Positions 10,258 to 22,346 of a DNA stretch of 41,466 bases are shown here, one piece after another. The DNA lies in NCBI RefSeq assembly GCF_001949145.1, contig NW_019091469.1:665022-706487 (forward strand). Direction: 5' to 3'. How positions within the stretch are numbered: the stretch's first letter is position 1; each line of letters opens with the position of its first letter. The notes beneath the pieces were generated by a model, which worked only from the letters and a program-made list of their open reading frames with translations, made no database searches and was not told the origin of the DNA. The translations under genes were made by a program, and so were the position numbers. The stretch is from Acanthaster planci (lineage: Eukaryota; Echinodermata; Asteroidea; Valvatida; Acanthasteridae).

Positions 10258-13200
10258 ATGGAGGTACATATATCCTGCCCACCCACTGGCTTGGAGGAAG
10301 CCTACAACACACTCTTGACCCCAGGTGCACTGGCATTCATTGGAGATATAGCAGCCGAATTTGATTCCCGAGTGGAACAGGTCAGTGGAATGGTAATTTT
10401 TTTCAAGCATTGGATGCCAAGTGAAGCACAAGGCTAGTTTTCCAATTTCAGGCTCTGTAGGTTGTCACAAAGACATTCTGTTTTTCCCACTGTTTTTACT
10501 TCCGTGCGTGTGAAGTTGTGACCCGGTGTTTAATCTGGCCTGGCACTGGAATAGACATGGCAGGGGATTGCAGGAGACCAGTTTGACTCTGAATAGTCCT
10601 AAAACAATGATGCCACATTTATTTACACATGTAAACAAGCACACATGCATTTTCCTATGGGAACTTGATGGATCACTTTTGATTGCGATCATTTCTTTCC
10701 GTTGCACTGGCAAAGCTCATGTAGGATTCTTTACTGTAGGCTCCGTTAAGGGCAAACGCAAAAGAAAGTAGTGTTTAGAAGTTTTCCAGAGCCTGCAGTT
10801 ACTGTCGATACACAGGTGTATGTTCATTAAAATCGTCTCTTACCACCACTTACTGTTCTCTGAACTGCCCATCTACATGTAAGTATTTTCTTGATTTGAC
10901 CCCTCAGATGCTAAATGACAGAATTCTTAAGAAGGCACACCTTGATCAGTCCAGAAGTCTCCCTGATTTCTCACCGGAGACAAGTGGCATCAGGACAGGC
11001 TCTTGGAAGGTTGATCCAGTCCCAAGAAGGTTGAAGAACAGACATGTTGACCTCGGTGATGTGTCTCCGGCCAACACAGGGCATTTTGTGCAAGCACTGC
11101 AATCCAGTGCTCAGGGCATACAGGTAGAAAAATATGATCAAAGTTGGAAAATTTACGGTGGTTTACAGATTTTACTGATGTGGTTTTATGCTCATTTGTT
11201 GAATGGTGTAACTGTGTATTCCCTTGTGTCTTGAGACAACTCAGTGTGCCTCCTTTGCATGCATTTTCTAAGGAACAATGGCAGCAATGAATCTTTCGCG
11301 CTGTGGACTATTGTTTCTGACCTTACACACTGACTTCCTCCTGTGAGTGAACTCACGATAGTACATGTAGATTGTAACGTTACTTTATATGTTTCATTAT
11401 TTTTCGCTCTGCATGCAGACAGATTTTGATGATGGTCATTGCCCAACATGGCAAACCCAACTTCAGGGAATGTACAACATCTACCAGGCTGTTCATGGCA
11501 AGCTGTACGCTGACATGCCGTCCATTGACAACCTACCTGTACTCATGCTGAGGCCCAGGGCATGGAATATGGTGGAACACAACATGCTGGTGGGTATTAT
11601 ATCTAGGAACCAGTGAAAAAAGAATCAGGAGAACTTCATCATCAAGCCCGCTGGACTATATTATGATTTACTAAATATGTAATAAGTTATCGAAACTAGT
11701 TGATTATATTTGATAGTGTGATAAAATAAGGAAATGGTACCTTTGGAGCTAGAGATCTGTGCAGCAGGTGTGAACTGTTTTGGCCATATCACATGGCCTT
11801 GATTCACCACCATATTGATATATTTTATCATTGTAGCAGTGGAGCACAGTAGTCTTCAAAGCATCAGTTGATGGCACATTTTCTTTACATGCTCCTCTGC
11901 CTGGCAGCTAATATGTTGCATTTTCTAAAAGTGGTTTTAAGAAACCTCGTTGTGCTGGTTCACCCCGATCTGAATGACTATCCCTTCTCAGGTTAAAGGC
12001 AAGGAGGTTCCCGGACCCATCTTTGACTTTGGATTGTTGATGTTTCATACATCCAAGATCCTTTGCGCCAAGGAGAGTGGGCCGTATTTCTACTTATCCA
12101 AGGTAAATTTCTTCAACAGCAAATGATGATGTCCATATGGACAAAGGCCAATTTATCAGATGGATAAAAGCCAATTCATAGTTCTCAATAAAGTGAAGCA
12201 ATTTGACAGTGACAAAACATCCACAGCAAAATTTGTTGAAAATGAGGTGAGTTTAACTTTACAGAATAAATGCCAGCTGTGAAATCATAGTTTCGAATTT
12301 GTGCTCACGTTCACAATCCCACTGACAACGAATCAGCCTTTATAAAAATCCTAGTTGTGTGTTTAAGGAAAGGCAGAACAGAAATATATGAAAGTTCAAT
12401 ACACTCTCTGACTTTTTTTCTTGGTTTTGCAGCTTGAGGGATACAAAGAAGCCAGACTTTGGAAAGACATCTTTGCTTTTGTTGAGGAGAAAGTAGGTGC
12501 AAAGATTTCCTTCTGCAAGTCTGTGTATATTAGGTTACAGACAACCTTTTGTTTTTATTGGAATTGTGATTCTACTCAACCAACAAGTAAATTACAACAA
12601 TGCTGGAAATTAGTTGAAAAGAAAGCAATATGAAGATGAGGTAGAACTAAAAAATATTTGACTATAAAACTGAAAAATGTAAAATAAGGGCAGTATTTAA
12701 CAATAAAAAACAATCCCAACAACACACCCAAAGTCAATGTGATACATGTACACATCAATATACAATTACGTAGGTTGGGGCTACAAACTGTGCATTCACT
12801 TTTGTTTTCAACAAAATTGTGAATTGTACCTTTTCAGTTTGGGTTCACAAATAAGTGCCTTCCAGGTTAAATCCTGTTGACTTTTGGCTTGAAAAATGGA
12901 CTCAACTGCTCTCACTTCACTTTCCTCTTTGAAAAACATACCAACCATGAGGAGTTTATGGACTCTGATGGAGTTTTTAAAGATTTCATCCATTTTAATC
13001 CCCAGCTTGGACTGAGAACTGGCACCATTAAAGCAACAGTGCTGATTGAGAACGTCTTTGCAGCATTTGAGATGCATGAGATCCTACACGAACTGCGCTA
13101 CCACTCCGCTGGCCTCAACTGTGGCATCTGGGATTACTCTGCCTCTTTTATCAATAAACTTGGTAAGGTCCACCTGTAATAAAATGATCTTTTGTTAACA

Positions 13201-16200
13201 TAGGGCAGGTTTTGAGTATTTCCAGTAGTAGTTGATTCTTTGGCATTAGGGCAATGTGACTTTATCTAATCCAGTCCATCACGCGTTCAATAGTGACTTG
13301 AGAAGGGCTGTAGCACTGATGTGCAGTTCAGAATCTAATCTAGAAATCTTTACCTGAGGTACACTGGTGACCTTTAATAAACATATCTGTTTTACGTGTC
13401 CCCTACACAGTATCTTATGAATCAAGGCATTTGTTACCAATTCCTGTTTTGTGTCAGGAAACAGACCAGAGTTTGTGCTCCCAGATCGCAGCAAGTATGT
13501 CAACATGCAGAGGCACTTCCTGAACAGCTACATGACACTGACAATCCAAACCTGCCATGGTCGAGGTTGTCATGCCACTGGAGGAATGAGTGCTACCCTC
13601 TTGCCTGCTATGCAAGGCGCAGAGTACGACAAACTTATGGATCTGGCTTGCAGGTCAGCCTTAGGTCCTCTAAATTAAAGATTGCTACTGACTTCATAAG
13701 CACGAGTTGAAGTCCTCCTTCATATCAGGCAAACTGAAAACAAAAGTTGTTGGGAGCATCCAATAGAAGCCTGTTTTGATGACGTCACACTACGGCTCTG
13801 CAATTAGATGACTTTCATTATATTGTGGTGCCTGCCTGCGTGAGCGCTGGGCTTGCTCGCACTTAACTGTGAATTAAAAGAGGTCGGACAGTGAGAGGGA
13901 CTTGGACTTGCTTTTCCATCGATCAACACTGAACCGTCTGATAAAGTTGAGCCGTCCCAATTTGAACCGGAGTAGGGTCCTGATGACCTTCAGGGAGATG
14001 GCCATGATCATTCTCCGAGAATGACATCTAACTTACTTTTTAACCAGTTTTTCTCTGGTCTTGCCAAGTGCTATAAAGGCCCCTTTACAGCCGCAAGGTC
14101 AAGGAACTCTGGGGGATGAAAATGGTATTGTCGCATCATCAGATTGCTTGATTTGTTTACCTGCCCTCAATGGCACATTTTTCTAATTCCAAGCATTCTC
14201 ACAGTGAAACTGAACTCCCCGAATGACAAATGCAAAGAGAAGCTGCCGTGTCAGTCATGATATGGACCACACAGACCAATTCCGTGTTAAATAACCATTT
14301 TACTACATCAAAGCATTGTGACTGACCTTTAAATGGCTGTTGAATTAGATGACTGAGGAATTGGTGATTCAATTATTTAAAAGTGCCCATAATCTTGAGC
14401 ATTTTCCTTATCATTTCTGGGGGAAAATTTCAACATGTATTTTTCATACACTCTACTAGTTGTATTTTGTAAATGTTGATGTTAGAAACAACTTTAAATT
14501 GCAAGCTTGATCATATGAACCACAGAATGAGAGTTTCCACTGTTTTATTCATCTTTTCATTGCAATTTGCAGAGCCAAGTTGGCTGAAATTAAAGCTGGA
14601 GTGGATGGATTCATGGTGTATGATATCCGTCTTGTCAAGCCCATGCAACAGGTACATGTATATTGAGTATTCTTTCCCTTTTACTGAGCAGTCCCCCATA
14701 AAACACATTGTCAATGTACCTTTAGCCAAGTTTCTTTTTCCCATACATTTAGGGTTTGTAATTATTGAGCCATTCAATTTAAATATTTAGAGCACTTTCA
14801 TAGTTTAGGCACTATTATCTTGTAAAGAAAGAAAAACGATTACAGAGACCTTTCATAGACTTTTCATAGATGCAAAACTGAAAGCATAGTAATTTTGAAA
14901 AGAACCACAAGTACTGATTCATTGAACAGATTTAAAGACCTACTCAACAATTTTGAAATATTTCCTTTTTCCTACAATTTGTAAATAATATATATGTATA
15001 TATTACATTTATGGTTATGATGAACATATACAGGGTTGCTTTTTACATTAAAATACAAGACATTTGAGTCTGTATTGGCATTGTCGAAACGGTGTATCGC
15101 AATCACTCATCTCATTTAACGTGTGACGTAATTGGTTGGAGTCAGTTCGTGACTCTACTGGATTCAGTGACTAGTGTGTGTCAAAACCCTCCATGGCTCT
15201 GCATGTCTCACTAAGCCCAACTTACGCCCAACAACGCACATCCATGCGCAAGAAAGTTTTCAGTGTCCATTTTGAAATAGATTTTCTTCCCACAATCATC
15301 ACTGATTGTGATCAGTGCAGGGAATTTGCCCCAGGTAAACAAGCTGGAACAAGGTTTGGAAATTGTAGTAGACACTATCTTTGCTCATCACAATACACAA
15401 CAAAGAAGAAAACCTAGTGATGGACAAGTGATCTACTTGTTGCTGTTGATTGTTCAAAATGCCAGGTGTGTTGCTTTTAATGTGTCTCGCTGAACAGCCA
15501 TTTCAGTTCCACTGTTTGCCTTTTAGAGTTAAACAAAGTTCAAAGTTTGCAAAAGTTGTATGTGATGTCTGTGCAATAGTAGCCTAGATTTTTGAAAACT
15601 GGGGATTGAAGTGGTGTCTACAAAGGCTTTAAGCAGAGAATCAAGATTTGTTGTATAGTGTGACATTACCTCAGGAACACAAAGATATATTTCCCTGGCA
15701 GTGTAAACAATGGAAAATAATTTAGGACACCCTGAGTGCTGCATAATATGCATGTATAAGGCACTGTGTGCTGTGGTGCTGTGGTGTTTTGTGAGCAGAA
15801 AGAATGTAAGAGGAGAGGAAACCTGAGAGGCGGGAGGAACCAAGGACGGGCAAGATTAAACTTGCAATCCTCATGTCGGCCTGCATGGTTTGGATTCAAA
15901 CCCCAGACCCGCTGGTCGATGGTAAAGAAAGGATCAGTGTGATCAACCAGACCCTCCACAGTATGATCAACTCACCTTTCAGTGGTTCAATTTCTTTGGG
16001 CAGCTGTTTGAGATGTACGCCCCCTCTGCCAACCAGCATGCTGTGCTCAGACCAGACGTGAATGTCACAAAAGAGGACCTACTGCTGATGCCGTCGGTAA
16101 CTGTATTTTGTCAAAAACAAGACAGATAGGAACAAAGAGAGAATGAAGACTTATTCTTGTGAACTTTCTTTGCGATTCATGGTTTCCCCTACGAAGATGC

Positions 16201-18204
16201 TTTTTGTGAATAAAATGATGGAAATTTATGCGTTAATAACAAGTCCTCAAATTCCCAGAGTTATCAATCTGCATGTATATGTTAAATGGAAACATTGAGA
16301 GTACATTTGAAAAAATGTTTTGGTTAAATGTGTTTCCAACAAGTAAAAAGAGATGCAATGTTGGCCAAAGAACATGTTTTGCCTTTATAGTTTTAAGGTC
16401 ATGACCACAAAGTTCAATGGGCCATTGAATTAGCAGTTGCCTAAATCATTCCCACTGACTTGGTGTACAGACTATCCCCAGCAGGCAATTTATCTGCAAT
16501 AGTAGCGTGAACTCTGGCAGCATTATCAAATTACATTATATGCATTTTGATCACGTGAAAAATGACTACACAAAGTCAGGGTCACAATATCCGATATAAA
16601 TGTATCTATGCACGTGTATCTCTTTAACAGACCTGTTCCACTATCTGTTACAAAATTTCACTATGTACTTGATTGCTTTGTGTAGGGAGGCGTGACGTTT
16701 GGGGGATTGAAACACAACATCGCCGTTGCTGTCCTCTTTATTGAGTCTTGGTTGAAAGGTGCAGTGTATCTTATGCATTCAACTTTACAATACTCATATG
16801 TATTCAAAACAAAATCAGCATAAATATTTCAATCAATTATGCATTATTCATGAACTTAGTTCAATCCTCAGTTGTTTCTTAAAAGTGACAGCATTTATCA
16901 TACCAAAATATCAGCTGTTCACTTGTATGTAACCACATGCATTTCTGCTGACTTGAAAAACTTCAGCATGAATGTAAACACAGTTAATTTTTGTTTAATA
17001 AATTAAGTCACAAGCACATATGTGCAATACAAGAGAACGTGATACCACAAAATGCAAACAGACCTAAGTTGGAAACACTTTTTTCATTGTTATGAAATTC
17101 TTCAGGACAGGGGCATTTCTACTACAAAGGTGCCATTGAAGACTCAGCTACGGCAGAGATATCCAGATCCCAGGTAAGAGCACATTCTTCTACAGCTGTC
17201 AATATCTTTGTCAGATCAAACCTGCACTTTTCTTACGGCTGAAAGTTTCAACTTCGGCTGCACAAGTGCCACAGAACCGAGTCCTTGTAAATAAGTGCCC
17301 AATGCACAGCATTAAATGTCTGCAGATGAATGTTGACATTTCCCATGACGCTGCATGAGTAAAGCAACATTGTGCAAATTTATATCAGTGCACGATTCAT
17401 TCTTTTACAAACGAGAGTGACATTTGACTTAATATTGTTTACATGCCTCGTAACATACAGCATAGCATGATTAACGTTGGAAATGTACTATTTACCACAG
17501 TGCATGGTGGGGATAGAATGGGGGTCATCATATGCCACGAGCAATACCACTGCTGCCATGCACAGTGCGCAGATGTGTTCTTCCATGAAAATGTTAGGGG
17601 TTTGTGCACATTCAGATGAAAATTGGGACAAGTAGTGCCACCTATAGTGTCCCTTTATGAAGTTCATTATAAGCTAACACCTCCCTTGGTATTCTGGCAA
17701 TTTCCTCAATCTTGTGAGATCTGCAGAGCAGGAAGCCTAGCATTCATTCTTTGTCGAGTACCTTGCAAGGAGCATCAAGTTCTTGGAATGTTTTGATGGC
17801 TAGGCTCCACCTAGCTCAATTCTTAAAATCCCCCAAAGTGCCTGTTGGATTCTAATGGATCTGGGAAGTTCTGGTTTAACTTTTAGAATTGATAGCGTAC
17901 AATTTTTCTTCCTCATATCATTTTTCTACAGGTGTGGCAATGGATACACCACAGGGCACGACTTGAAGACAACAATGAACTCATCACGTACACTTTGGTC
18001 AACGACCTCTGCAGTCGATTTGTTGACGCACAAATGCAGGACAACCCCAAGTACGGCACCACAGAGCAGAGCAAATGCCTTCTGGTGGCAGCTGACATTT
18101 TCCGTCAACTTATCACCGAGACAGTCTTCCCAGAATTCCTCACTACTTACCTGAGCTTGGAAAACCGTTTCCGGACCAGTGCCTGGCATGATGCAAAATT
18201 TTAG
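10258..18204 (+). CDS. Malate synthase (glyoxylate cycle), complete 12-exon gene
   Basis: Exons: 10258-10380, 10908-11123, 11419-11589, 11992-12102, 12433-12492, 13006-13162, 13458-13653, 14573-14651, 16004-16096, 16686-16758, 17106-17173, 17932-18204. All have GT..AG junctions with compatible phases and give 539 aa. The enzyme condenses glyoxylate with acetyl-CoA to malate. Residues R158, E242, D270 and D439 align with E. coli malate synthase A R166, E250, D278 and D447 at a constant offset of 8, covering glyoxylate/Mg binding and the catalytic base. Recognisable blocks are [24 protein letters not shown] and [10 protein letters not shown]. The block that is normally GTW(V/I)AHPGL reads GFMVYDIRL here. 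The protein ends WHDAKF, not a canonical PTS1. The frame stays open from the acceptor at 10229 into the ATG, so an N-terminal extension from an upstream exon is possible. No isocitrate lyase gene or fusion is visible. Confidence 0.92.
13654..14572 (+). other. Malate synthase intron 7, GC-richer insert-like middle
   Basis: The stretch from about 13770 to 14130 is richer in GC and CpG than other introns of this gene and begins near GACGTCAC. I found no exon, since flanking exon phases join without it, and no terminal repeats. It may be an unrecognised mobile-element insertion or an intronic regulatory segment. Confidence 0.3.
15776..15955 (-). mobile_element. Degenerate tRNA-derived SINE in malate synthase intron 8, reverse orientation
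   Basis: On the minus strand the segment reads as a tRNA-like head with a B-box-like GGTTTGAATCC (plus 15892-15902). A tail then ends in CCTCCCGCCTCTCAGGTTTCC, the same kind of tail that follows the better-preserved reverse SINE near 33350-33520. The A box is weak. It ends about 50 nt before the acceptor of exon 9. The frame at 15873-16061 is a by-product of this element and is not part of the enzyme. Confidence 0.5.
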
Positions 18205-20286
18205 CCGTCCATTGTTTGGATCCATCACAAGCAAGAACGGCATATCTTTAGCAAATTAAGTTATGCAATAGACATCAAACACTGACCAGTTGGTCACTTA
18301 AGAGGGTGATTATTGGCACTTGCAATTTCGTAGTGCTATGGTGTGGAAGTGAACTTTTGGTGTGAAATTCATGTATTAGAACATGAATGGTTTGGTGTTC
18401 TGAGAGCAGATCAGTGAGCAGTTCTGTTTGAAAAATTACCCCCTAAACAATTTAATTTTGCTTTCCTTGCTTTACTACACTCTCCAGCACAGTTCATCAT
18501 TGGCATGGAAATCAGTGGCTTATTAGCGAACAAATCTTTCACAATTAGCAAAGAAATTGTTTTGAGAAACGTTCCCAACCCAGTGTGCCAGGCCAATACG
18601 ATAGTATAAAAGTCCTGAAATTGACCCTTTGTGTCCTATTTGCTTTGTGTACAGGTTGACCCAGGAAATAAGTCCTCAAGTGGAGGGTTTGGCCAAGTTA
18701 CTTGCTGTATGACTTGGTAACTATGTGTTTGCTCTAAAGAGCAGAATACGCTCAAATGATACATGTACATCATTGAGATTTCTGCATTATTGCTTCATCG
18801 AGCACAACTGCTTTGAAAATGGTTATGTGTAAACCTGTTTGCAGTGTCTTAGGCTGACGTTACAATCACACCCAACACGGTCTGAAGGAAATTTAATTGT
18901 TTGAAACACGAGAAACAAGACTGCTATATTTGCATTTACCTGCCTTTAGTGTCGTTGATCTCAAAGTTTTATAGAGTGTTTTAGGAATCAGAGTAAAAAA
19001 GGAAAGAAATTCCAAGGTACACAAGATGCTTTAGTACTGTTTTCAAGTTTGTAAAGTATTCACAGGAAGTAAAAAGGAACTTTTGCAAGCCTGGATGCTA
19101 ATTTATTTACATTTATCAACTATATCAGTTCATTGTTTAGATTATAGGTGATACTGTTGAGTGTTTTGATGATTTCAATGCAAGTTGGTTCTTGGTTGAT
19201 TTTGGTTTCCTTGTGTCTGTGTTGTTTCTGTTTCAATTACCACAGTGTTTTTACATATCAAATTGAAACAGTGAATCAGCTTGTAAGATCAATGAAATAA
19301 TACTCAAAGATTCAAGAGTCACTTTTCCAAAATTAATTTATTCCCACTGAATGTTAACATTAACACACTGGTGCACAGGGAATGAATGATTGCATTAATC
19401 AGAATTCTTTGAAGCCCTTGAAATGCATTATCTTTACGTTCATATGTCATGCTTTACATTCATGCTAGTGATTCATAATGAAGTATAAACTTGATATCAA
19501 CTATTAAAAATTACCTGAAAAACAGACGTAGTGATTCTTTTGTTTAAAAATGAAACAAAAAGCTAAATATAATCTGGAAAACAATAGAGATATTTAAGGA
19601 TTGTTTTCCAGTGTTTTGGGGAAACAAAACAAATACACTATGTTTTCTAAGAAACAATACCTAATCTATAAGAGCTGCACAAAAGAACTCAACAACTGAA
19701 CTGTATTGATGCATGCCTTGACCACAGCAGACGAAAAACCCCGACTCTATCCTTCATTATGACACAAAGCACAGGCACCTTAGCAATGTTTCCTCGATGG
19801 TTTAAACATTTCCACAATTGTTTCAAGCTCAACACATCAACACAAAATGTTACACAAGTGAATCAGTACATGTATGTGGGCTGTAATTTGTGTGAAACAA
19901 TACAGCACATCATTCTCTTACAAAGTTGTTATTCCCTTTCATGATAAAAAAACAATGAACAGAACCAAATCTATCTGCCAGTACTGACATTAAATTGGAC
20001 ACTGATTTTTCAAGATGTGGGAAAAACCGCAGGGAAACATGGTGGACATGACCGTTACTTTCACTGGCCCCCTTTACTGTGTTTTCTGTGTCTTGTACAG
20101 GTTAATTTACTCAAGGATAGGTGGTGAACCTTTCCAACCTATATTCTAATTTACCCTAACTCATACAGAGAGTGAACAATTATCAAAATTTGAGTACTGA
20201 CAACTGTTAGGGTGATACAAGAAAGTGAATTCATTCATGGTATGAGCTGCATAATTGCAACACAAATGTTAACAACCAACTGAGCC

Positions 20287-20292
20287 AATAAA
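20287..20292 (+). terminator. Candidate poly(A) signal for malate synthase
   Basis: AATAAA in the context GCCAATAAATATAAATG lies 2.1 kb after the stop codon. It is the first canonical hexamer I found, but an earlier ATTAAA near 19503 is an alternative. Confidence 0.3.
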
Positions 20293-21561
20293 TATAAATG
20301 AACACGTCCAGCAATATTGAAATGTTTTACTCAAAACTCTTTGCCTTTTTGCTATGTTGCATTTTTTCCCACTCTAATTAACCTGACACGGCAGGACCAT
20401 CAACGTGTTCTGTGATGTGTGATATTATGCACATACACTTACAAGAACAAAACAGTAAAATCAAATGGGTTAACCCTCAAAAAGGCGTAACCAGTTTTTT
20501 ATTAGCTAATTAGGTGTAGTGCTTAGCCACTGATAAAAGACTGACAATGTAAACATGACCTGATTTGTTATAAGTAAGTAGCAGGCAAGATTTCAAGGTG
20601 ACAAGTTCAATCTCCACCAGGAGGGTAGACTGCAGTGTCAAAAAACCCTGAAATTCACTTCCAAAAACCCCAATTGAAGGAGTCATGATTGTACTGCACT
20701 ACAACTGGAAATAGACTTTGGGGCAGGTATAAACATGAATGTTAACTGGTATGTGTGAAATGAAATTTTACGTTTGAGACCAGCTCAGGAGACTGGATGC
20801 AACTAGTGTCTGAGCCGCAGGCACACACCCATTAAACGCTCGTTTAAGACCGCATGTTTAAGACCGGCCAAGCACATATTTATTCCCTTATTACAGCCTG
20901 TCACAGAGGATGTAAATGCAACACTTGCTGGTTCACTTGCATTACTGTTTGAATTATAGCATCTCATCTGCACACATGCATACTTTTGCTTGTCTCAGTA
21001 CAACTTACCACACAAAAAGTAATCTTCAGTCGCAAGTGGATATGGAAGGTGCACATTTTCAAAGTTAAGTGGTAAAAAATGTAAAAACAACCACACACCC
21101 ATGCTCGGTTGCATTTCACTCATGCAGCATCTTTACATGGGGACTCTTATTGCATGCTTGTACACATTCGGTTGAACATTTGGCATTCAGCCATATTTCC
21201 ATTGAACACTGGCACACATACATGTACATTGAGCCCTTTACCAGCTCTATGAGTACACATACATATGTGTATATGTACATGTGCAATACCATCTACTGTT
21301 CTTGTGTATGGAGGCACATATTTTAATGAGACACGTAAGAAGAGCTGTGTCTGAATTGCTTCGTTGTAGCATGTATAGGGCGCCGTCTGGGCCAAAATTA
21401 ATATTTTACAAAACAACTGTTCCAAATAAAAAACAAAGCACAAAATTACAAACAGCGCCCCATAGGCATGGAAGAATAACTTCCTCCGTGGTTGTGGACA
21501 GTAGAGACACGTGTCTGTGGGAAGGGTTGCTGCTTGCCAATGGCCTCTACAGGCATACATT

Positions 21562-21640
21562 ATTTCTGGCCACATGTAATTTCTGTCCACATGTTATTAC
21601 ACTGTATATGCCACATGATATTTCTGGCCACATGCTATTT
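21562..21640 (+). repeat. Diverged minisatellite, about four copies of ATTTCTGGCCACATG
   Basis: Copies start near 21562, 21581, 21606 and 21621, with variants GTCCACATG, GGCCACATG and TGCCACATG. Spacing is irregular (about 15-25 bp), so the array is old. Nothing suggests a function. Confidence 0.6.
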
Positions 21641-22294
21641 CCAGATAGAGGGAAACTAACTTGGTTTTCACACACTCCATGTACATTGTACAACTACTGC
21701 CAAAACCTAATGCTTGCCCTTATAAAGAAATTGCATAAATAGGACTTAAACTGCCCTGATATAAAAATATAGTACATCTTGTTTCCGGCATGTACTGTAC
21801 ATATACGTACATACAGAAATATTTCTGGAAGCAACATATGTAACAGATCAAAATGTTTGCAATTTATTCACTGGGAACAAACACTAGTCCCACTGAGCCG
21901 CCCATACCCAACATGAAAGCCAGACACACTCACAAGACCTATTTGCGCACTATCATCTTGATTAAGCTTTTTGAAATAATCACAAGTATGATCTGATGAA
22001 GGTCGACAAGTTATCCTGTTCCACATTTCTGATTTTCAACAAGGGAAAAGTCTCTTGATTCTGGCCCTGACAGGGGCTGCGTCCCAAGAGAAGCTACCCA
22101 TCTTTAGGTTCATCAAGGGTTGGATAGTGTGAAATATATGAACATGTACACAAAGACAACAGGAAGTGATTCAGGTTTATGATGTGAAACCATTTTAGTC
22201 CCTTGAGATGTTCACTTTACCACTGCTTCTCTGGTGTACTGGTACACTTTTCCTCCCACAAATACACCTGTACCTGTGAGTGTCGCCAATATTT

Positions 22295-22346
22295 TGGGGG
22301 GGGGGTGGATGGGAGGGAGGGGGTAGGAGCTTTAGGGGAGGGGGCA
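22295..22346 (+). other. G-rich tract with G-quadruplex potential
   Basis: The stretch has one run of ten or more G followed by further runs of three to five G separated by short spacers (GGATGGGAGGGAGGGGG, then GGGGAGGGGG). This fits the G3+N1-7 pattern several times over. It lies in intergenic DNA between the convergent malate synthase and RAB33 genes. Confidence 0.65.

Noticed and set aside
15178-15493. Possible extra malate synthase exon between exons 8 and 9
   Set aside because: Exon 8 ends and exon 9 begins in phase 0. The length between catalytic residues D270 and D439 already equals that in E. coli (169 residues), so there is no room for more.
20580-20640. A third tRNA-derived SINE near GTTCAATCTCCACC
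   Set aside because: Only a partial B-box-like sequence is seen. There is no A box or shared tail, so it is not supported.
21147-21742. Opposing 147- and 153-codon frames in the intergenic region
   Set aside because: They overlap each other on opposite strands, are biased by TACATG/CACATG repeats, have no domain, and have no splice or promoter support.
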